Part shown: in pieces, positions 44,225 to 53,994 of the stretch
How positions within the stretch are numbered: position 1 is the first letter of the stretch
Layout: the number at the start of each line of letters is the position of its first letter
Assembly: GCA_016706405.1 (NCBI GenBank)
Contig: JADJJT010000002.1
Location: 682,001 to 746,000, forward strand
Source: Sphingobacteriales bacterium
GTDB lineage: Bacteria; Bacteroidota; Bacteroidia; Chitinophagales; UBA2359
Direction: 5' to 3'
Length of the DNA: 64,000 nucleotides
Position numbers and translations under genes: made by a program
Notes under the pieces: model-generated
Told to the model about the DNA's origin: nothing
The model's database searches: none
Seen by the model: the letters and a program-made list of their open reading frames with translations, nothing else

Positions 44225-44822
44225 TTTTATGCCTATGCTTTGCCAACATTGCGATAATGCCCCTTGCGAAAATGTTTGCCCTGTAGCTGCAACCAATCAC
44301 AGTAGCGAAGGTATAAACCAAATGGCCTACAACCGCTGTATTGGTACACGTTATTGCGCCAACAACTGCCCATTTAAAGTGCGTCGTTTTAACTGGTACG
44401 ACTATCAAGGAGCAGACAGTTTTTATAAAGGAACTATTTTTGACAACGATGACCACGTAATAATGGACGACCTTACCCGTATGGTATTAAATCCGGATGT
44501 TACCGTGCGCTCAAGGGGGGTTATGGAAAAATGCTCTTTCTGTATTCAACGCATCCAAGAGGGTAAATTAAAAGCCAAACGCGAAAATCGCCCCTTACTT
44601 GATGGAGAAGTAAAAACTGCATGTCAAGCTGCTTGCGCTGCGGGTGCAATTGTATTTGGCGACGCAAACAATAAGGACAGTGAATTGTCTAAACTGCAAA
44701 AAAATGAACGTTCGTACCGCTTGCTCGAAGAATTACACGTAGTTCCATCGGTTGGTTACATGACCATCGTCCGGAACCGCGAAGCGTTACACCACGACAA
44801 TAATACCACCAACCACGGATAA
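44193..44822 (+). CDS. actB: ACIII subunit ActB, C-terminal Fe-S part
   Basis: This is the continuation of ActB in a shifted frame; the apparent start at 44193 is an internal TTG. The real content begins LEHPQSISFMPMLCQHC. It holds the remaining Fe-S cysteines: CQHCDNAPCENVCP, CIGTRYCANNCPFKVRRFNW and CSFCIQRIQEGK with CQAACAAGAI. Together with CTGCNACVVSC of the previous frame this makes the four cysteine groups for the cluster relay of ActB. The whole protein would be about 1,040 residues, a normal ActB length. Confidence 0.9.
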   Translation: MTQLEHPQSISFMPMLCQHCDNAPCENVCPVAATNHSSEGINQMAYNRCIGTRYCANNCPFKVRRFNWYDYQGADSFYKGTIFDNDDHVIMDDLTRMVLNPDVTVRSRGVMEKCSFCIQRIQEGKLKAKRENRPLLDGEVKTACQAACAAGAIVFGDANNKDSELSKLQKNERSYRLLEELHVVPSVGYMTIVRNREALHHDNNTTNHG

Positions 44823-44915
44823 AAGAAGAATAACCATAATAAATAAACAGTATCAGCCTCTAATCATTTTAGCTTACAACCTTTATTAGTAATATCATAT
44901 TAATTTAATAAACAT

Positions 44916-46412
44916 ATGCACCGCTACGCATCACCAGTTCGTGAACCGCTAATTACGGGCAACAAAACCTACGCCGATATTACCCAAGATATTATTGGTG
45001 CTACCGAAGGTAAAATTCAAATAAAATGGCTAATTGCCTTAATTGCATCGGCACTTGTAGCCTGTATTGGCATTGTCAGCCTTACCTGGACGGTTTGGCA
45101 GGGTATTGGCACATGGGGTGCTAACCGTACGGTTGGTTGGGCTTGGGATATTACCAACTTTGTTTGGTGGATTGGTATAGGCCACGCAGGAACACTTATT
45201 TCGGCCATTTTGCTGTTGTTTAGGCAAAAATGGCGTACAGGGGTAAACCGAGCTGCCGAAGCAATGACCATATTTGCCGTAATTTGTGCTGCTTTATTTC
45301 CGGTATTTCACATGGGGCGCGTTTGGTTAGCGTTTTTTAACCTGCCTTTACCCAATACGCGCGGTATATTATGGCCCAATTTTAACTCGCCCTTATTGTG
45401 GGACGTGTTCGCTATATCAACCTATTTTACTGTATCATTGCTTTTTTGGTACACAGGTCTATTGCCCGACATTGCCTCGGTGCGTGACCGGGCTAAAGGA
45501 TTACGCCGCCGAATATACTCTTTATTAAGTTTTGGATGGCGAGGAACAGCTAAAGAATGGCAGCGTTTTGAGTCGTTGTCTTTGGTATTAGCCGGTTTAT
45601 CTACTCCTTTGGTACTTTCGGTACACTCGATAGTAAGTTTTGACTTTGCCACTTCGGTAGTTCCGGGATGGCACACAACTATATTTCCTCCTTATTTTGT
45701 AGCGGGAGCTATTTTTTCGGGGTTTGCTATGGTATTAACTCTAATGATTGTAGCCCGCGAAATTATGAACTTGCACAACTATATTACAGTTGGCCATATA
45801 GAAAGTATGAATAAAATTATACTTTTAACAGGCTCAATTGTAGGGGTTGCGTATATATCTGAGTTATTCGTTGCGCTTTACTCTGGAAACCCCTACGAAG
45901 AGTGGGTGTTTTTGCGCAATAGGGTGGCCGACCCGTATTTATTTGGCCCGGCCATGGGCGTTGACCCTGCCCCTTATTGGTGGGCTTATTGGGGTATGAT
46001 GACTTGTAACGTAATTTCGCCTCAGTTGTTTTGGTTTAGACGTTTGCGCCGAAGCGTGTTGTTTACCTTCTGCTTATCGTTTGTAATTAACTTAGGTATG
46101 TGGTTCGAGCGGTTTGTAATTATTGTTACCTCGCTGCACCGCGACTATATACCCTCAAACTGGGCGATGTACTCGCCAACATGGACAGAGGTAGGTATAT
46201 ACGTAGGCACAATGGGTATATTTATGACTTTGTTTTTACTGTTTGCCAGGTTCTTACCAATTGTAGCTGCCGCCGAAGTAAAATCAATTTTAAAAACCAG
46301 TGGAGACCAATACTTAGCCCTTTATGCCGAAGAAGACCGCAAAGATAGAGAAGCCGGTTTGTCGGGTTCGGGTGGGGCATCGGTAGCTATGCAAAATAAA
46401 GATAACCAATAA
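44916..46412 (+). CDS. actC: ACIII subunit ActC (NrfD/PsrC-like membrane subunit)
   Basis: This 498-residue integral membrane protein has about ten helices and belongs to the NrfD/PsrC polysulfide-reductase family. It binds and oxidises quinol in ACIII. Early features are the YADITQDIIGATEG leader, and TWTVWQGIGTWGANRTVGWAWDITNFVWWIGIGHAGTLISAILLL over the first helices. The C terminus is cytosolic and charged (YAEEDRKDREAGLSG). It follows actB by 93 bp and is in the same transcription unit. A second paralogous subunit, ActF, lies downstream. Confidence 0.93.
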   Translation: MHRYASPVREPLITGNKTYADITQDIIGATEGKIQIKWLIALIASALVACIGIVSLTWTVWQGIGTWGANRTVGWAWDITNFVWWIGIGHAGTLISAILLLFRQKWRTGVNRAAEAMTIFAVICAALFPVFHMGRVWLAFFNLPLPNTRGILWPNFNSPLLWDVFAISTYFTVSLLFWYTGLLPDIASVRDRAKGLRRRIYSLLSFGWRGTAKEWQRFESLSLVLAGLSTPLVLSVHSIVSFDFATSVVPGWHTTIFPPYFVAGAIFSGFAMVLTLMIVAREIMNLHNYITVGHIESMNKIILLTGSIVGVAYISELFVALYSGNPYEEWVFLRNRVADPYLFGPAMGVDPAPYWWAYWGMMTCNVISPQLFWFRRLRRSVLFTFCLSFVINLGMWFERFVIIVTSLHRDYIPSNWAMYSPTWTEVGIYVGTMGIFMTLFLLFARFLPIVAAAEVKSILKTSGDQYLALYAEEDRKDREAGLSGSGGASVAMQNKDNQ

Positions 46413-46465
46413 ATTTACCTCGTATTTTTTGTTCACTACAAACAAATTAATCAACCAGGCTTTTT

Positions 46466-47059
46466 ATGAAACATCAATATTTACTCGGAATTTTTGACGA
46501 CGGCGACAAATTGCTGCATGCTACCACCGAAATACGTAAGGCCGGATACCAAATCCACGAAATGTTTACTCCTTTTCCGGTGCATGGCTTAGATAAGGCG
46601 ATGGGCTTACAAGAGTCACGCCTGCATACAGCGGGCTTTGTGTTTGGTGCCTTCGGAACGATATTTTCTTTGGTAGCCATGGGTATAATTATGGCGGTTG
46701 ACTGGCCCCTTATTGTGGGAGGAAAACCATATTTTCCGCTTCCCTCGTTTGTGCCTATTATGTTTGAGTTTACCGTTTTATGTTCGGCAATTGGCATGAC
46801 CGTAACTATGTATATTCGGAACGGTTTTTCGGTGTTCCGCGACCAGGAGATAGTATACAGACGGTCAAGTGATGACCATTTTGTAATGGTTTTTGATGGC
46901 AAACGCTACAACGCTGATGAACAAGCCAAAATTGGCACTCTGTTAAAAGAACATAGTGCTATTGACGTAAAAAATAGTTTTTTAAATAATGAACTAAAAC
47001 CTAATTTAATGACTTCATCGAACGACGCTTCATTAAGTGCCGGACATGGCCATCATTAA
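46466..47059 (+). CDS. actD: ACIII subunit ActD (DUF3341)
   Basis: This 197-residue protein has the DUF3341 pattern: N-terminal YLLGIFDDGDKLLHATTEIRKAGYQIHEMFTPFPVHGLDKAMG, two membrane helices around 55-120, then a soluble C-terminal segment. ActD is a small membrane subunit that packs against ActC. It ends AGHGHH, one of several subunits in this cluster with a terminal histidine. The start is 53 bp after actC. Confidence 0.92.
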   Translation: MKHQYLLGIFDDGDKLLHATTEIRKAGYQIHEMFTPFPVHGLDKAMGLQESRLHTAGFVFGAFGTIFSLVAMGIIMAVDWPLIVGGKPYFPLPSFVPIMFEFTVLCSAIGMTVTMYIRNGFSVFRDQEIVYRRSSDDHFVMVFDGKRYNADEQAKIGTLLKEHSAIDVKNSFLNNELKPNLMTSSNDASLSAGHGHH

Positions 47060-47184
47060 AAAAAATGATTTAATTTTATTAATTTATATATTTAGTTGGT
47101 TGGTTTTTTGCCGCCGCTATTTTCCTCCGGATAAAACGATATAAATACCTTTACTCTGCAAATGCAGTTATCAATATAAACGAT

Positions 47185-48405
47185 ATGGCTAAGTATCTTT
47201 ATACTTTTATTGGAATTATGGCTTTTTTGCTGCTATGCCGCTATTGGGGCTGCTCGGCAAATGGCAATTTTACAGGTCGGGAGTATATGCCCGATATGGC
47301 ACATTCGCAAGCCTACGAATATTATAGCCCAAGCCGTTCGGTAAATATGGCCGATGGCGAGGTGGTTAATATTTCTATGGATGGTTTGCGTAGCTCGCGC
47401 GAGCCGGTTGCAGGGACAATTCCCCGTGGCTTTATGCCATACCACTACCCTAATACGCCCGAAGGCTACGAGGCGGCGGGTAAAGGTTATTTAAACCCCC
47501 GTAATAGCCAGCACTTGGAAACATTTGCCTTGTCTGAAGCAACAAAAAATTCTAAAATGTACACCGATTTTTTGGCTAAAGGCAAAACAGCTTATGAAAC
47601 CAATTGTGCGGTTTGCCATGGCAATAAAGGAGCGAGTGATGGCCCAATTGTAGCAAGTGGTGCTTTCCCGCCCCCACCAGCGCTAACAAGTGCCAATCTT
47701 ATATCCTTGCCCGATGGTAAGATGTTTCACTCTATACACTATGGCCGCAACAACATGGGCTCGTATGCGCCACAATTAAGTAAAGAAGAGCGTTGGGAGG
47801 TGATATCGTACATTAAGGATATGCAGGCAGATTTTATAGTTGCAGATTATAACGGTAAACTTGCCTCTGACCCTGCTGGTGCTAACAAAACCAAAGCTAC
47901 AAAAGAAGCGGTGTTGCGCACTATTTTAGGGTTAAATACCTATAATCCTTCAAATCCGGTGTTTAATACGGGTGAAAGTATTGCCGCTGTAATTGATGTA
48001 AATGAACCCGCAGTTCAGTTTGTGCCATCTGAATTAGATAAAATTGTTGATAAACCATTAAATAAAGGGCAAAGTATTGCTTTAAACAATGTTTTTTTTA
48101 AAAGTGGTTCAGCCGAATTGCGTTCTGAATCAGTTTTAGAATTAAACAAATTGATAAGTATTTTGAATAAAAATGCGAGCGCTAAAATAGAAGTTTCAGG
48201 CCATACAGATAGCGATGGCGATGAAACCGCTAATATGACCTTGTCGGAAACCCGTGCTAAAGCTGTTTACGATTTTTTAATTAAAAAAGGAATAAAAGCA
48301 CCGCGCCTTACTTTTAAAGGATATGGTGAATTAGTGCCAGTTGCCACAAATGATACCGATGCCGGAAAAGCTAAAAATCGTAGAACAGAATTTAAAGTGC
48401 TTTAA
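47185..48405 (+). CDS. actE: ACIII subunit ActE fused to an OmpA-like peptidoglycan-binding domain
   Basis: The N-terminal about 235 residues are ActE: a leader with lipobox-like Cys (about 18-23), the EYYSPSRSVNMADGEV and PYHYPNTPEGYEAAGKG segments, and one CAVCH haem site (141-145) with its Met ligand likely in NNMGSYAPQLSKEE. The C-terminal about 120 residues are OmpA-like (VFFKSGSAELRSESVLELNKL, GHTDSDGDETANMTLSETRAKAVYDFLIKKGI, KNRRTEFKVL), the fold that binds diaminopimelate of peptidoglycan. At 406 residues it is about twice a plain ActE. The fusion would tie the complex to the cell wall. Linker and ORF are continuous, with no sign of an assembly join. Confidence 0.9.
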   Translation: MAKYLYTFIGIMAFLLLCRYWGCSANGNFTGREYMPDMAHSQAYEYYSPSRSVNMADGEVVNISMDGLRSSREPVAGTIPRGFMPYHYPNTPEGYEAAGKGYLNPRNSQHLETFALSEATKNSKMYTDFLAKGKTAYETNCAVCHGNKGASDGPIVASGAFPPPPALTSANLISLPDGKMFHSIHYGRNNMGSYAPQLSKEERWEVISYIKDMQADFIVADYNGKLASDPAGANKTKATKEAVLRTILGLNTYNPSNPVFNTGESIAAVIDVNEPAVQFVPSELDKIVDKPLNKGQSIALNNVFFKSGSAELRSESVLELNKLISILNKNASAKIEVSGHTDSDGDETANMTLSETRAKAVYDFLIKKGIKAPRLTFKGYGELVPVATNDTDAGKAKNRRTEFKVL

Positions 48406-48488
48406 ACCGAAAGATAAAACTAAAAGACCAATAATTAATATTTTTGCTCATAGAAACTATATTATAAAACCAATCTACTTTAATAAAA

Positions 48489-49748
48489 ATGAGTATTTTG
48501 CCCCAACCCGATAAATTTGAGTTTACCACCAAAGAGCGCAATTATGGCTTAATAACAATTGCTATAGGTGTGGTTATGCTCATCATCGGACTATTGACAA
48601 ATTTAGATAATCCGACCCGGATTTATACGGCTTTGCTGTTTAACAACTATTTCTTTTTAATGTTAGGTGTTTGCGCCTTGTTTTTTATTTGTGCGCACAC
48701 TGTTGGTTGGGGAGGCTGGTATTTAATGTTGCGCAGGGTTTCAGAGGCAATTACCATGTATATTCCGATAGGCGCAGTGTTATTAATTATAACATTAGCC
48801 TTGGGCATGAAAGAAATTTATATATGGTCGCATGAGGAATTGACCGACCCCGCCAATGCCCATTTTGATAAATTATTAGCTGCAAAAAAATGGTGGCTTA
48901 ATAATTCCGGATGGTGGATACGCTCAATTTTATATTTATTTTTATGGACAGGATTTGCTTTCTTAATACGCAGAAACTCATTGGCAAGCGATCAATCCTC
49001 TAACTTAAACTATTACAATAAAAGTGTAACAATAAGCGCTTTTTTTATCTTTGTATTTGCAATTACCAGTTCAACTGCCCCTTGGGACTGGTTCATGTCT
49101 ATACAACCACACTGGTTTTCAACTTTGTGGGGTTGGTATAGTTTTATTAGCATGTTTGTTGCCAGTTGCGCTGTAACTATGTTGTTTGTAATATATTTGC
49201 GCGGTAAAGGCTACTTAAAAAACGTAACCGACGAGCACCAGCACGATTTAGGAGTGTTTATGTTTGCCTTTAGTGTGGCATGGGGCTATTTGTTCTTTTC
49301 GCAATTTATGTTGATATGGTATAGCAATATGCCCGAAGAAACATCTTACTACAAATTGCGCATTGATCATTATACACTTCTTATGTGGGCATGTGTATTT
49401 ATGAATTTTATTACTCCCTTTTTAGTATTAATGACTGCCGGAGCAAAACGCCACCGCAAAGTTGCAGCGTTTGGTGCAATTGTTATTATAATAGGTCATT
49501 GGTTAGACTTTTTCCAAATGTCAATGCCTGCTGCTATAAATGAAATGTCTCACTACCATAGTATGCACGCCGCTGACGGAGCAGCGCACCACGAACCCCA
49601 TTTTAACCACCCTGGCTTTTTAGAAATTGGATTAGGTTTAACCTTGGCAGGTATTTTTATGCTTGTTGTATTTAATGCCTTGTCGAAAGCCTCATTGGTT
49701 CCTAAAAACCACCCCTTCACCAAAGAAAGTGTCATACACCATGTATAG
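48489..49748 (+). CDS. actF: ACIII subunit ActF (NrfD-like membrane subunit)
   Basis: This 419-residue polytopic protein with about ten helices is the second NrfD-like subunit of ACIII and pairs with ActC in the membrane. Features seen are TKERNYGLITIAIGVVMLIIG at the first helix, the WYLMLRRVSEAITMYIPIGAVLL pair, SSTAPWDWFMSIQPHWFSTLWGWY, and GHWLDFFQMSMPAA with a His-rich loop (SHYHSMHAADGAAHHEPHFNH) before the last helix. It lies in the operon 83 bp after actE. Confidence 0.92.
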   Translation: MSILPQPDKFEFTTKERNYGLITIAIGVVMLIIGLLTNLDNPTRIYTALLFNNYFFLMLGVCALFFICAHTVGWGGWYLMLRRVSEAITMYIPIGAVLLIITLALGMKEIYIWSHEELTDPANAHFDKLLAAKKWWLNNSGWWIRSILYLFLWTGFAFLIRRNSLASDQSSNLNYYNKSVTISAFFIFVFAITSSTAPWDWFMSIQPHWFSTLWGWYSFISMFVASCAVTMLFVIYLRGKGYLKNVTDEHQHDLGVFMFAFSVAWGYLFFSQFMLIWYSNMPEETSYYKLRIDHYTLLMWACVFMNFITPFLVLMTAGAKRHRKVAAFGAIVIIIGHWLDFFQMSMPAAINEMSHYHSMHAADGAAHHEPHFNHPGFLEIGLGLTLAGIFMLVVFNALSKASLVPKNHPFTKESVIHHV

Positions 49749-49890
49749 TTTAAATTTATTGGTTTAGACTACACGAATCCTAAAATAAAAAATCCAGATT
49801 CCTTAACATGTCTTCTTAGGTAGTTTAAAAATCCGGATAAAATATTTGAATATATAAAATAAAAATAACACCCGAATAATATACATAGCA

Positions 49891-50994
49891 ATGCTTACAA
49901 CAATTTTAGGTCTTGCAATTATTGCCTTACTACTTCTCATTTTATTACAATTAGGCCGTGCTTCAGAGCTTAGCAACCTTTTATATGGGGAAGCAAAAGT
50001 TGATGCTGATGGACAAGAGCAAATGGTATCGGATAAAAATAACCGACTACATGCCACTTTGTTTATGCTTTTTTTAGTCTTTGGCATGATTGCCACTTTT
50101 TGGAGCACCTGGTATTTTAGCGATAAATATTTGCCTTCGCCTGCGTCTATACAGGGCCAATGGTGGGAAAATTTATTTTATTGGACTTTAGTAGCTACTG
50201 TTCCAATATTTGTGATTACACATGTTTTATTATTTGGATTCGCTTTTAAATACCGGGGACGAAAAGGCAATAAATCATTTTATTACCCCCACAATAATAA
50301 ATTAGAACTGATTTGGACGGCAATTCCATCGGCTGTACTAGTTTTATTGGTGTATCAGGGTATTCAAGAATGGCTTAAAATTACCGGATGGGCACCCACA
50401 AAAGATGAAGCCGTTGTAGTTGAAGCAACAGGTAAACAATTTATGTGGGACTTGCGCTATGCTGGCACAGATAATGTTTTAGGGAAAAAAGCAGTTAAAC
50501 TCATTAGTGGCGATAATAGTTTTGGTATGGATTGGAAAGACCCCACAAGCCATGACGACTTTTCGGCCACTGAGCTACATCTACCTGTTGATAAACAAGT
50601 TTTAGTAAAAGTAAATGCTTTGGATGTACTACACTGTTTTGCACTTCCACATTTTGTAGTAAAAATAGATGCCGTACCTGGTATCCCCACTGAAGTATGG
50701 TTTACCCCTATTAAAACTACCGCTCAAATGCGAGCTGAAACCGGAAATCCTGATTTTAATTACGAATTGGCTTGTATGGAATTGTGTGGTGCTGGGCACT
50801 ACAATATGCGCCGAGTTGTGGTAGTAGAAACCCAAGATGAATTTAATAAATGGTTCAAAGACCAAAAATCAATATATGCAGGAGCAAAAACCAGCGAAGC
50901 TAAAACTACTGCCGAAAATAATATAATACCACCCGATACAAAACCAGCAAGCTCAACAACTGCCGAACCCGCAAAGGTTGCATCCGGTCACTAG
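49891..50994 (+). CDS. coxB: Cytochrome c oxidase subunit II (CuA)
   Basis: This 367-residue subunit II has an N-terminal hydrophobic leader and two further helices (about 55-80 and 90-125), then the periplasmic cupredoxin domain. CuA ligands are complete: His in LDVLHCFALPHF and the CMELCGAGHYNM motif (two Cys, Glu, His, Met) at about 295. It accepts electrons from ACIII or a cytochrome domain and passes them to haem a. The C-terminal about 50 residues are a polar Lys/Ala/Thr-rich tail ending ASGH. No cytochrome c domain is fused. Confidence 0.95.
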   Translation: MLTTILGLAIIALLLLILLQLGRASELSNLLYGEAKVDADGQEQMVSDKNNRLHATLFMLFLVFGMIATFWSTWYFSDKYLPSPASIQGQWWENLFYWTLVATVPIFVITHVLLFGFAFKYRGRKGNKSFYYPHNNKLELIWTAIPSAVLVLLVYQGIQEWLKITGWAPTKDEAVVVEATGKQFMWDLRYAGTDNVLGKKAVKLISGDNSFGMDWKDPTSHDDFSATELHLPVDKQVLVKVNALDVLHCFALPHFVVKIDAVPGIPTEVWFTPIKTTAQMRAETGNPDFNYELACMELCGAGHYNMRRVVVVETQDEFNKWFKDQKSIYAGAKTSEAKTTAENNIIPPDTKPASSTTAEPAKVASGH

Positions 50995-51101
50995 ATAAAT
51001 GATTTGGCAAGCAACGTATTGCTAAATTTCACACCCTCTGAAGTCTTTTAATATTGCAAAACTATAATTGTAAATAATCATTGTCAAATACTTAATATAT
51101 C

Positions 51102-52982
51102 ATGCCAGATACTTTGCACACCGGAAAAACTATTCTTGTTGGCACCCACGAAGACCACGGTCATGACGATCATCATGATGGACATGAGCACCATGAACAA
51201 AGTTTTATTTCGAAATATATATTTAGCCAAGATCACAAAATAATTAGCCGGCAGTTTTTAATTACCGGAATTATTTGGGCTTTTATTGGCGTTTTGTTTT
51301 CGGTTATGTTCCGGATACAATTGGCTTGGCCCGGCAAAAGTTTTCCCTTTTTAGAACTTGTCTTAGGTGAATGGGCAAAAGGTGGCAAAATGTCGCCCGA
51401 TATTTATTATGCCTTAGTAACGATGCACGGAACAATAATGGTATTTTTTGTGCTGACGGCTGGCTTAAGCGGAACGTTTAGCAACTTGTTAATTCCGTTG
51501 CAGTGTGGTGCACGCGATATGGCCTCGCCATTTTTAAATATGCTTTCGTATTGGTTTTTCTTTGTGGCAGGTCTAATTATGTTTGGTTCGTTGTTCTTAA
51601 CCACAGGCGCTTCGGGTGTTGGCTGGACAGCCTACCCACCGCTTAGCGGCGTGCAGGCAGCATCTTTAGGCTCAAAAATGGGTACAACTTTGTGGCTAAT
51701 AAGTATGGCATTATTTATTGTTTCGTCCTTGTTAGGCGCGCTTAATTATATTGCAACTGTGCTAAATATGCGCACTTTCGGCATGAAAATGATGCGGCTG
51801 CCCCTTACAATTTGGGCTTTCTTTTTTACTGCCATTATTGGTGTATTGTCGTTTCCGGTATTGTTGTCGGGTTGTATTTTATTACTTTTCGACCGTCACT
51901 TAGGTACAAACTTTTATTTATCTGATATTTATATAGGTGGGCAAGCCCTAACAAACTCGGCAGGCGAGGTGTTACAAGGCGGTAGCCCTATTTTGTTTCA
52001 ACACTTGTTCTGGTTTTTAGGCCACCCCGAAGTATATATAGTAATACTTCCGGCTATGGGTATGGTGTCGCAAGTATTGGCAACCAATTCTAAAAAACCT
52101 ATTTTTGGTTATAGTGCCATGGTAATGTCTATTTTGACTATTACAGTTCTGTCCTTTTTAGTATGGGCGCACCACATGTTCTTGTCAGGCATGAACCCAT
52201 TTGCTGGCTCAGTTTTCGTGTTGTTTACCTTGTTAATTGCTGTGCCTTCGGCAGTAAAAGTATTTAACTGGATAGCTACAATATGGCGCGGGAATATTAA
52301 CTACACACCCGCCACCTTATTTGCTGTTGGCTTCGTTTCAATGTTTATTTCAGGCGGGCTAACCGGTATTTATTTGGGCAATTCGGCGGTAGATATATTC
52401 TTCCACGACAACTATTTTGTAATAGCGCATTTTCATATTGTAATGGGTATAGCGGCAGGTTTTGGTATGTTTGCCGGAATTTACCATTGGTTTCCGAAAC
52501 TGTTTAATGGCCGGATGATGAATATGCAGCTTGGTTATATCCATTTTTGGATTACCTTTATTGGTAGCTATTGTATATTTTGGCCCATGCATTACTTGGG
52601 TATGACCGGAGTGCCCCGCCGCTATTTTGAGTTTTCTGCTTTTCAAACTTTTGATGTTTGGCAAAACGTTAATATATTTATAACTATATCGGCTATTATT
52701 GTTTTTATTACACAGTTATTATTTGTGTTAAACTTTTTTTATAGTGTATTCAAAGGCCGTAAAATGCCTAATCTAAATCCATGGAAATCAAATGGATTAG
52801 AGTGGACAACTCCATTAGTTCCCGGACATGGAAACTGGCCTGGCGAAATTCCACATGTTCACCGCTGGGCTTATGAATATGGCCGCGAAGATTTTGAACA
52901 CATCCCTCAAACAGTTTCAGACGAAGAATTAGAAGAGTTGAAAAAATCCGGAAAGCCTATTACTCCCCCCCCCATGCACTAA
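51102..52982 (+). CDS. coxA: Cytochrome c oxidase subunit I (aa3, A1 type)
   Basis: This 626-residue catalytic subunit has twelve helices expected. Haem and CuB ligands are all visible: HGTIMVFF, FLGHPEVYIVILPAMG (CuB His, the Glu of the D channel and the cross-linked Tyr; A1 type), VWAHHMFLSGMNP and FFHDNYFVIAHFHIVMG. The N-terminal about 40 residues are extraordinarily His/Asp-rich (HEDHGHDDHHDGHEHHEQ), a possible copper- or zinc-holding tail. The C terminus is hydrophilic and ends PPPMH. It reduces O2 to water and pumps protons. It follows subunit II by 107 bp. Confidence 0.97.
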   Translation: MPDTLHTGKTILVGTHEDHGHDDHHDGHEHHEQSFISKYIFSQDHKIISRQFLITGIIWAFIGVLFSVMFRIQLAWPGKSFPFLELVLGEWAKGGKMSPDIYYALVTMHGTIMVFFVLTAGLSGTFSNLLIPLQCGARDMASPFLNMLSYWFFFVAGLIMFGSLFLTTGASGVGWTAYPPLSGVQAASLGSKMGTTLWLISMALFIVSSLLGALNYIATVLNMRTFGMKMMRLPLTIWAFFFTAIIGVLSFPVLLSGCILLLFDRHLGTNFYLSDIYIGGQALTNSAGEVLQGGSPILFQHLFWFLGHPEVYIVILPAMGMVSQVLATNSKKPIFGYSAMVMSILTITVLSFLVWAHHMFLSGMNPFAGSVFVLFTLLIAVPSAVKVFNWIATIWRGNINYTPATLFAVGFVSMFISGGLTGIYLGNSAVDIFFHDNYFVIAHFHIVMGIAAGFGMFAGIYHWFPKLFNGRMMNMQLGYIHFWITFIGSYCIFWPMHYLGMTGVPRRYFEFSAFQTFDVWQNVNIFITISAIIVFITQLLFVLNFFYSVFKGRKMPNLNPWKSNGLEWTTPLVPGHGNWPGEIPHVHRWAYEYGREDFEHIPQTVSDEELEELKKSGKPITPPPMH

Positions 52983-53055
52983 TTTATATTAATTTAAATT
53001 AAAGTATTTTTCCGGAATATTATATCAAGAAAACTAACTATCGGAAACCGTTTTT

Positions 53056-53970
53056 ATGCTTTACTCTACAAATACTAACAATGCTGTTGCCAACTGGTTC
53101 GAGTTTTTACGAACCAAATTAGCTGACTATGCCGTGTTGGTAAAGGTAAAATTAAATATTACCGTTGTTTTTTCGGCTGTAGTGGGCTATGCTTTGGCCG
53201 CAGGTTGGTATGCTAATCTGTTAGACATTATTTTGTTGGGTTGGAGTGGTTTTGCCATAACAGGGTCGGCTAATGCTATTAACCAGATTTTAGAAAAAGA
53301 CTACGACAAACTAATGAAGCGCACCGCAAACCGCCCGCTGGCTAGTGGGCGTATGAATAATGCCGAAGCGGCTATTGTTGCCGGAATTTTAGGTATTTCG
53401 GGCTTAGCTTTGTTGGGGTTTTGGTTTAATACTATAGCGGCTTTAGCTGGTGCAATTTCGTTATTTAGTTACGCATTTTTATATACCCCTCTTAAAAGAG
53501 TTTCATCTATTGCCATTTTAGTAGGGGCAATTCCGGGTGCTTTGCCGCCTATGATTGGCTGGTTAGCATTTGCAAGCTATGCCAATTACGATGCATGGGT
53601 GTTGTTTGCTATTCAGTTTATTTGGCAATTTCCACATTTTTGGGCCATTGGCTGGATGGGCGCTGACGAATATAAAAAGGCCGGATTCAAATTGTGGCCT
53701 ACCCCCGCCGACAGAAATAAATATGCTGCCGCCCAAATTATTATCTATACTGTTGCACTAATATTATCTACTTTTGTTCCGGTTGTATTAGGACAATTTA
53801 CAATAATTACTGCAATAGCTAATATAATTTTAGGTAGTTTCATGCTTAAATGGGCTATCACCCTATATCAAACCTGTGCCGTTGCCGATGCCCGAAAATT
53901 GATGCTGGCCTCTGTAACCTATTTGCCTTTAATTCAAATAGTAATGGTAATTGACAAATTAATACAGTAG
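53056..53970 (+). CDS. ctaB: Protohaem IX farnesyltransferase (haem O synthase)
   Basis: This 304-residue UbiA-family membrane prenyltransferase has the aspartate-rich motif NAINQILEKDYDKLMKRTANRPL (about 77-98) and the second acidic motif in the GADEYKKAGFKLWP loop. About eight to nine helices are present. It converts haem b to haem O, the precursor of haem a for the neighbouring oxidase. Its place between subunit I and the subunit III genes makes haem supply and oxidase co-regulated. Confidence 0.95.
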   Translation: MLYSTNTNNAVANWFEFLRTKLADYAVLVKVKLNITVVFSAVVGYALAAGWYANLLDIILLGWSGFAITGSANAINQILEKDYDKLMKRTANRPLASGRMNNAEAAIVAGILGISGLALLGFWFNTIAALAGAISLFSYAFLYTPLKRVSSIAILVGAIPGALPPMIGWLAFASYANYDAWVLFAIQFIWQFPHFWAIGWMGADEYKKAGFKLWPTPADRNKYAAAQIIIYTVALILSTFVPVVLGQFTIITAIANIILGSFMLKWAITLYQTCAVADARKLMLASVTYLPLIQIVMVIDKLIQ

Positions 53971-53994
53971 AATTAATAAATACGAGTTTTTTTA

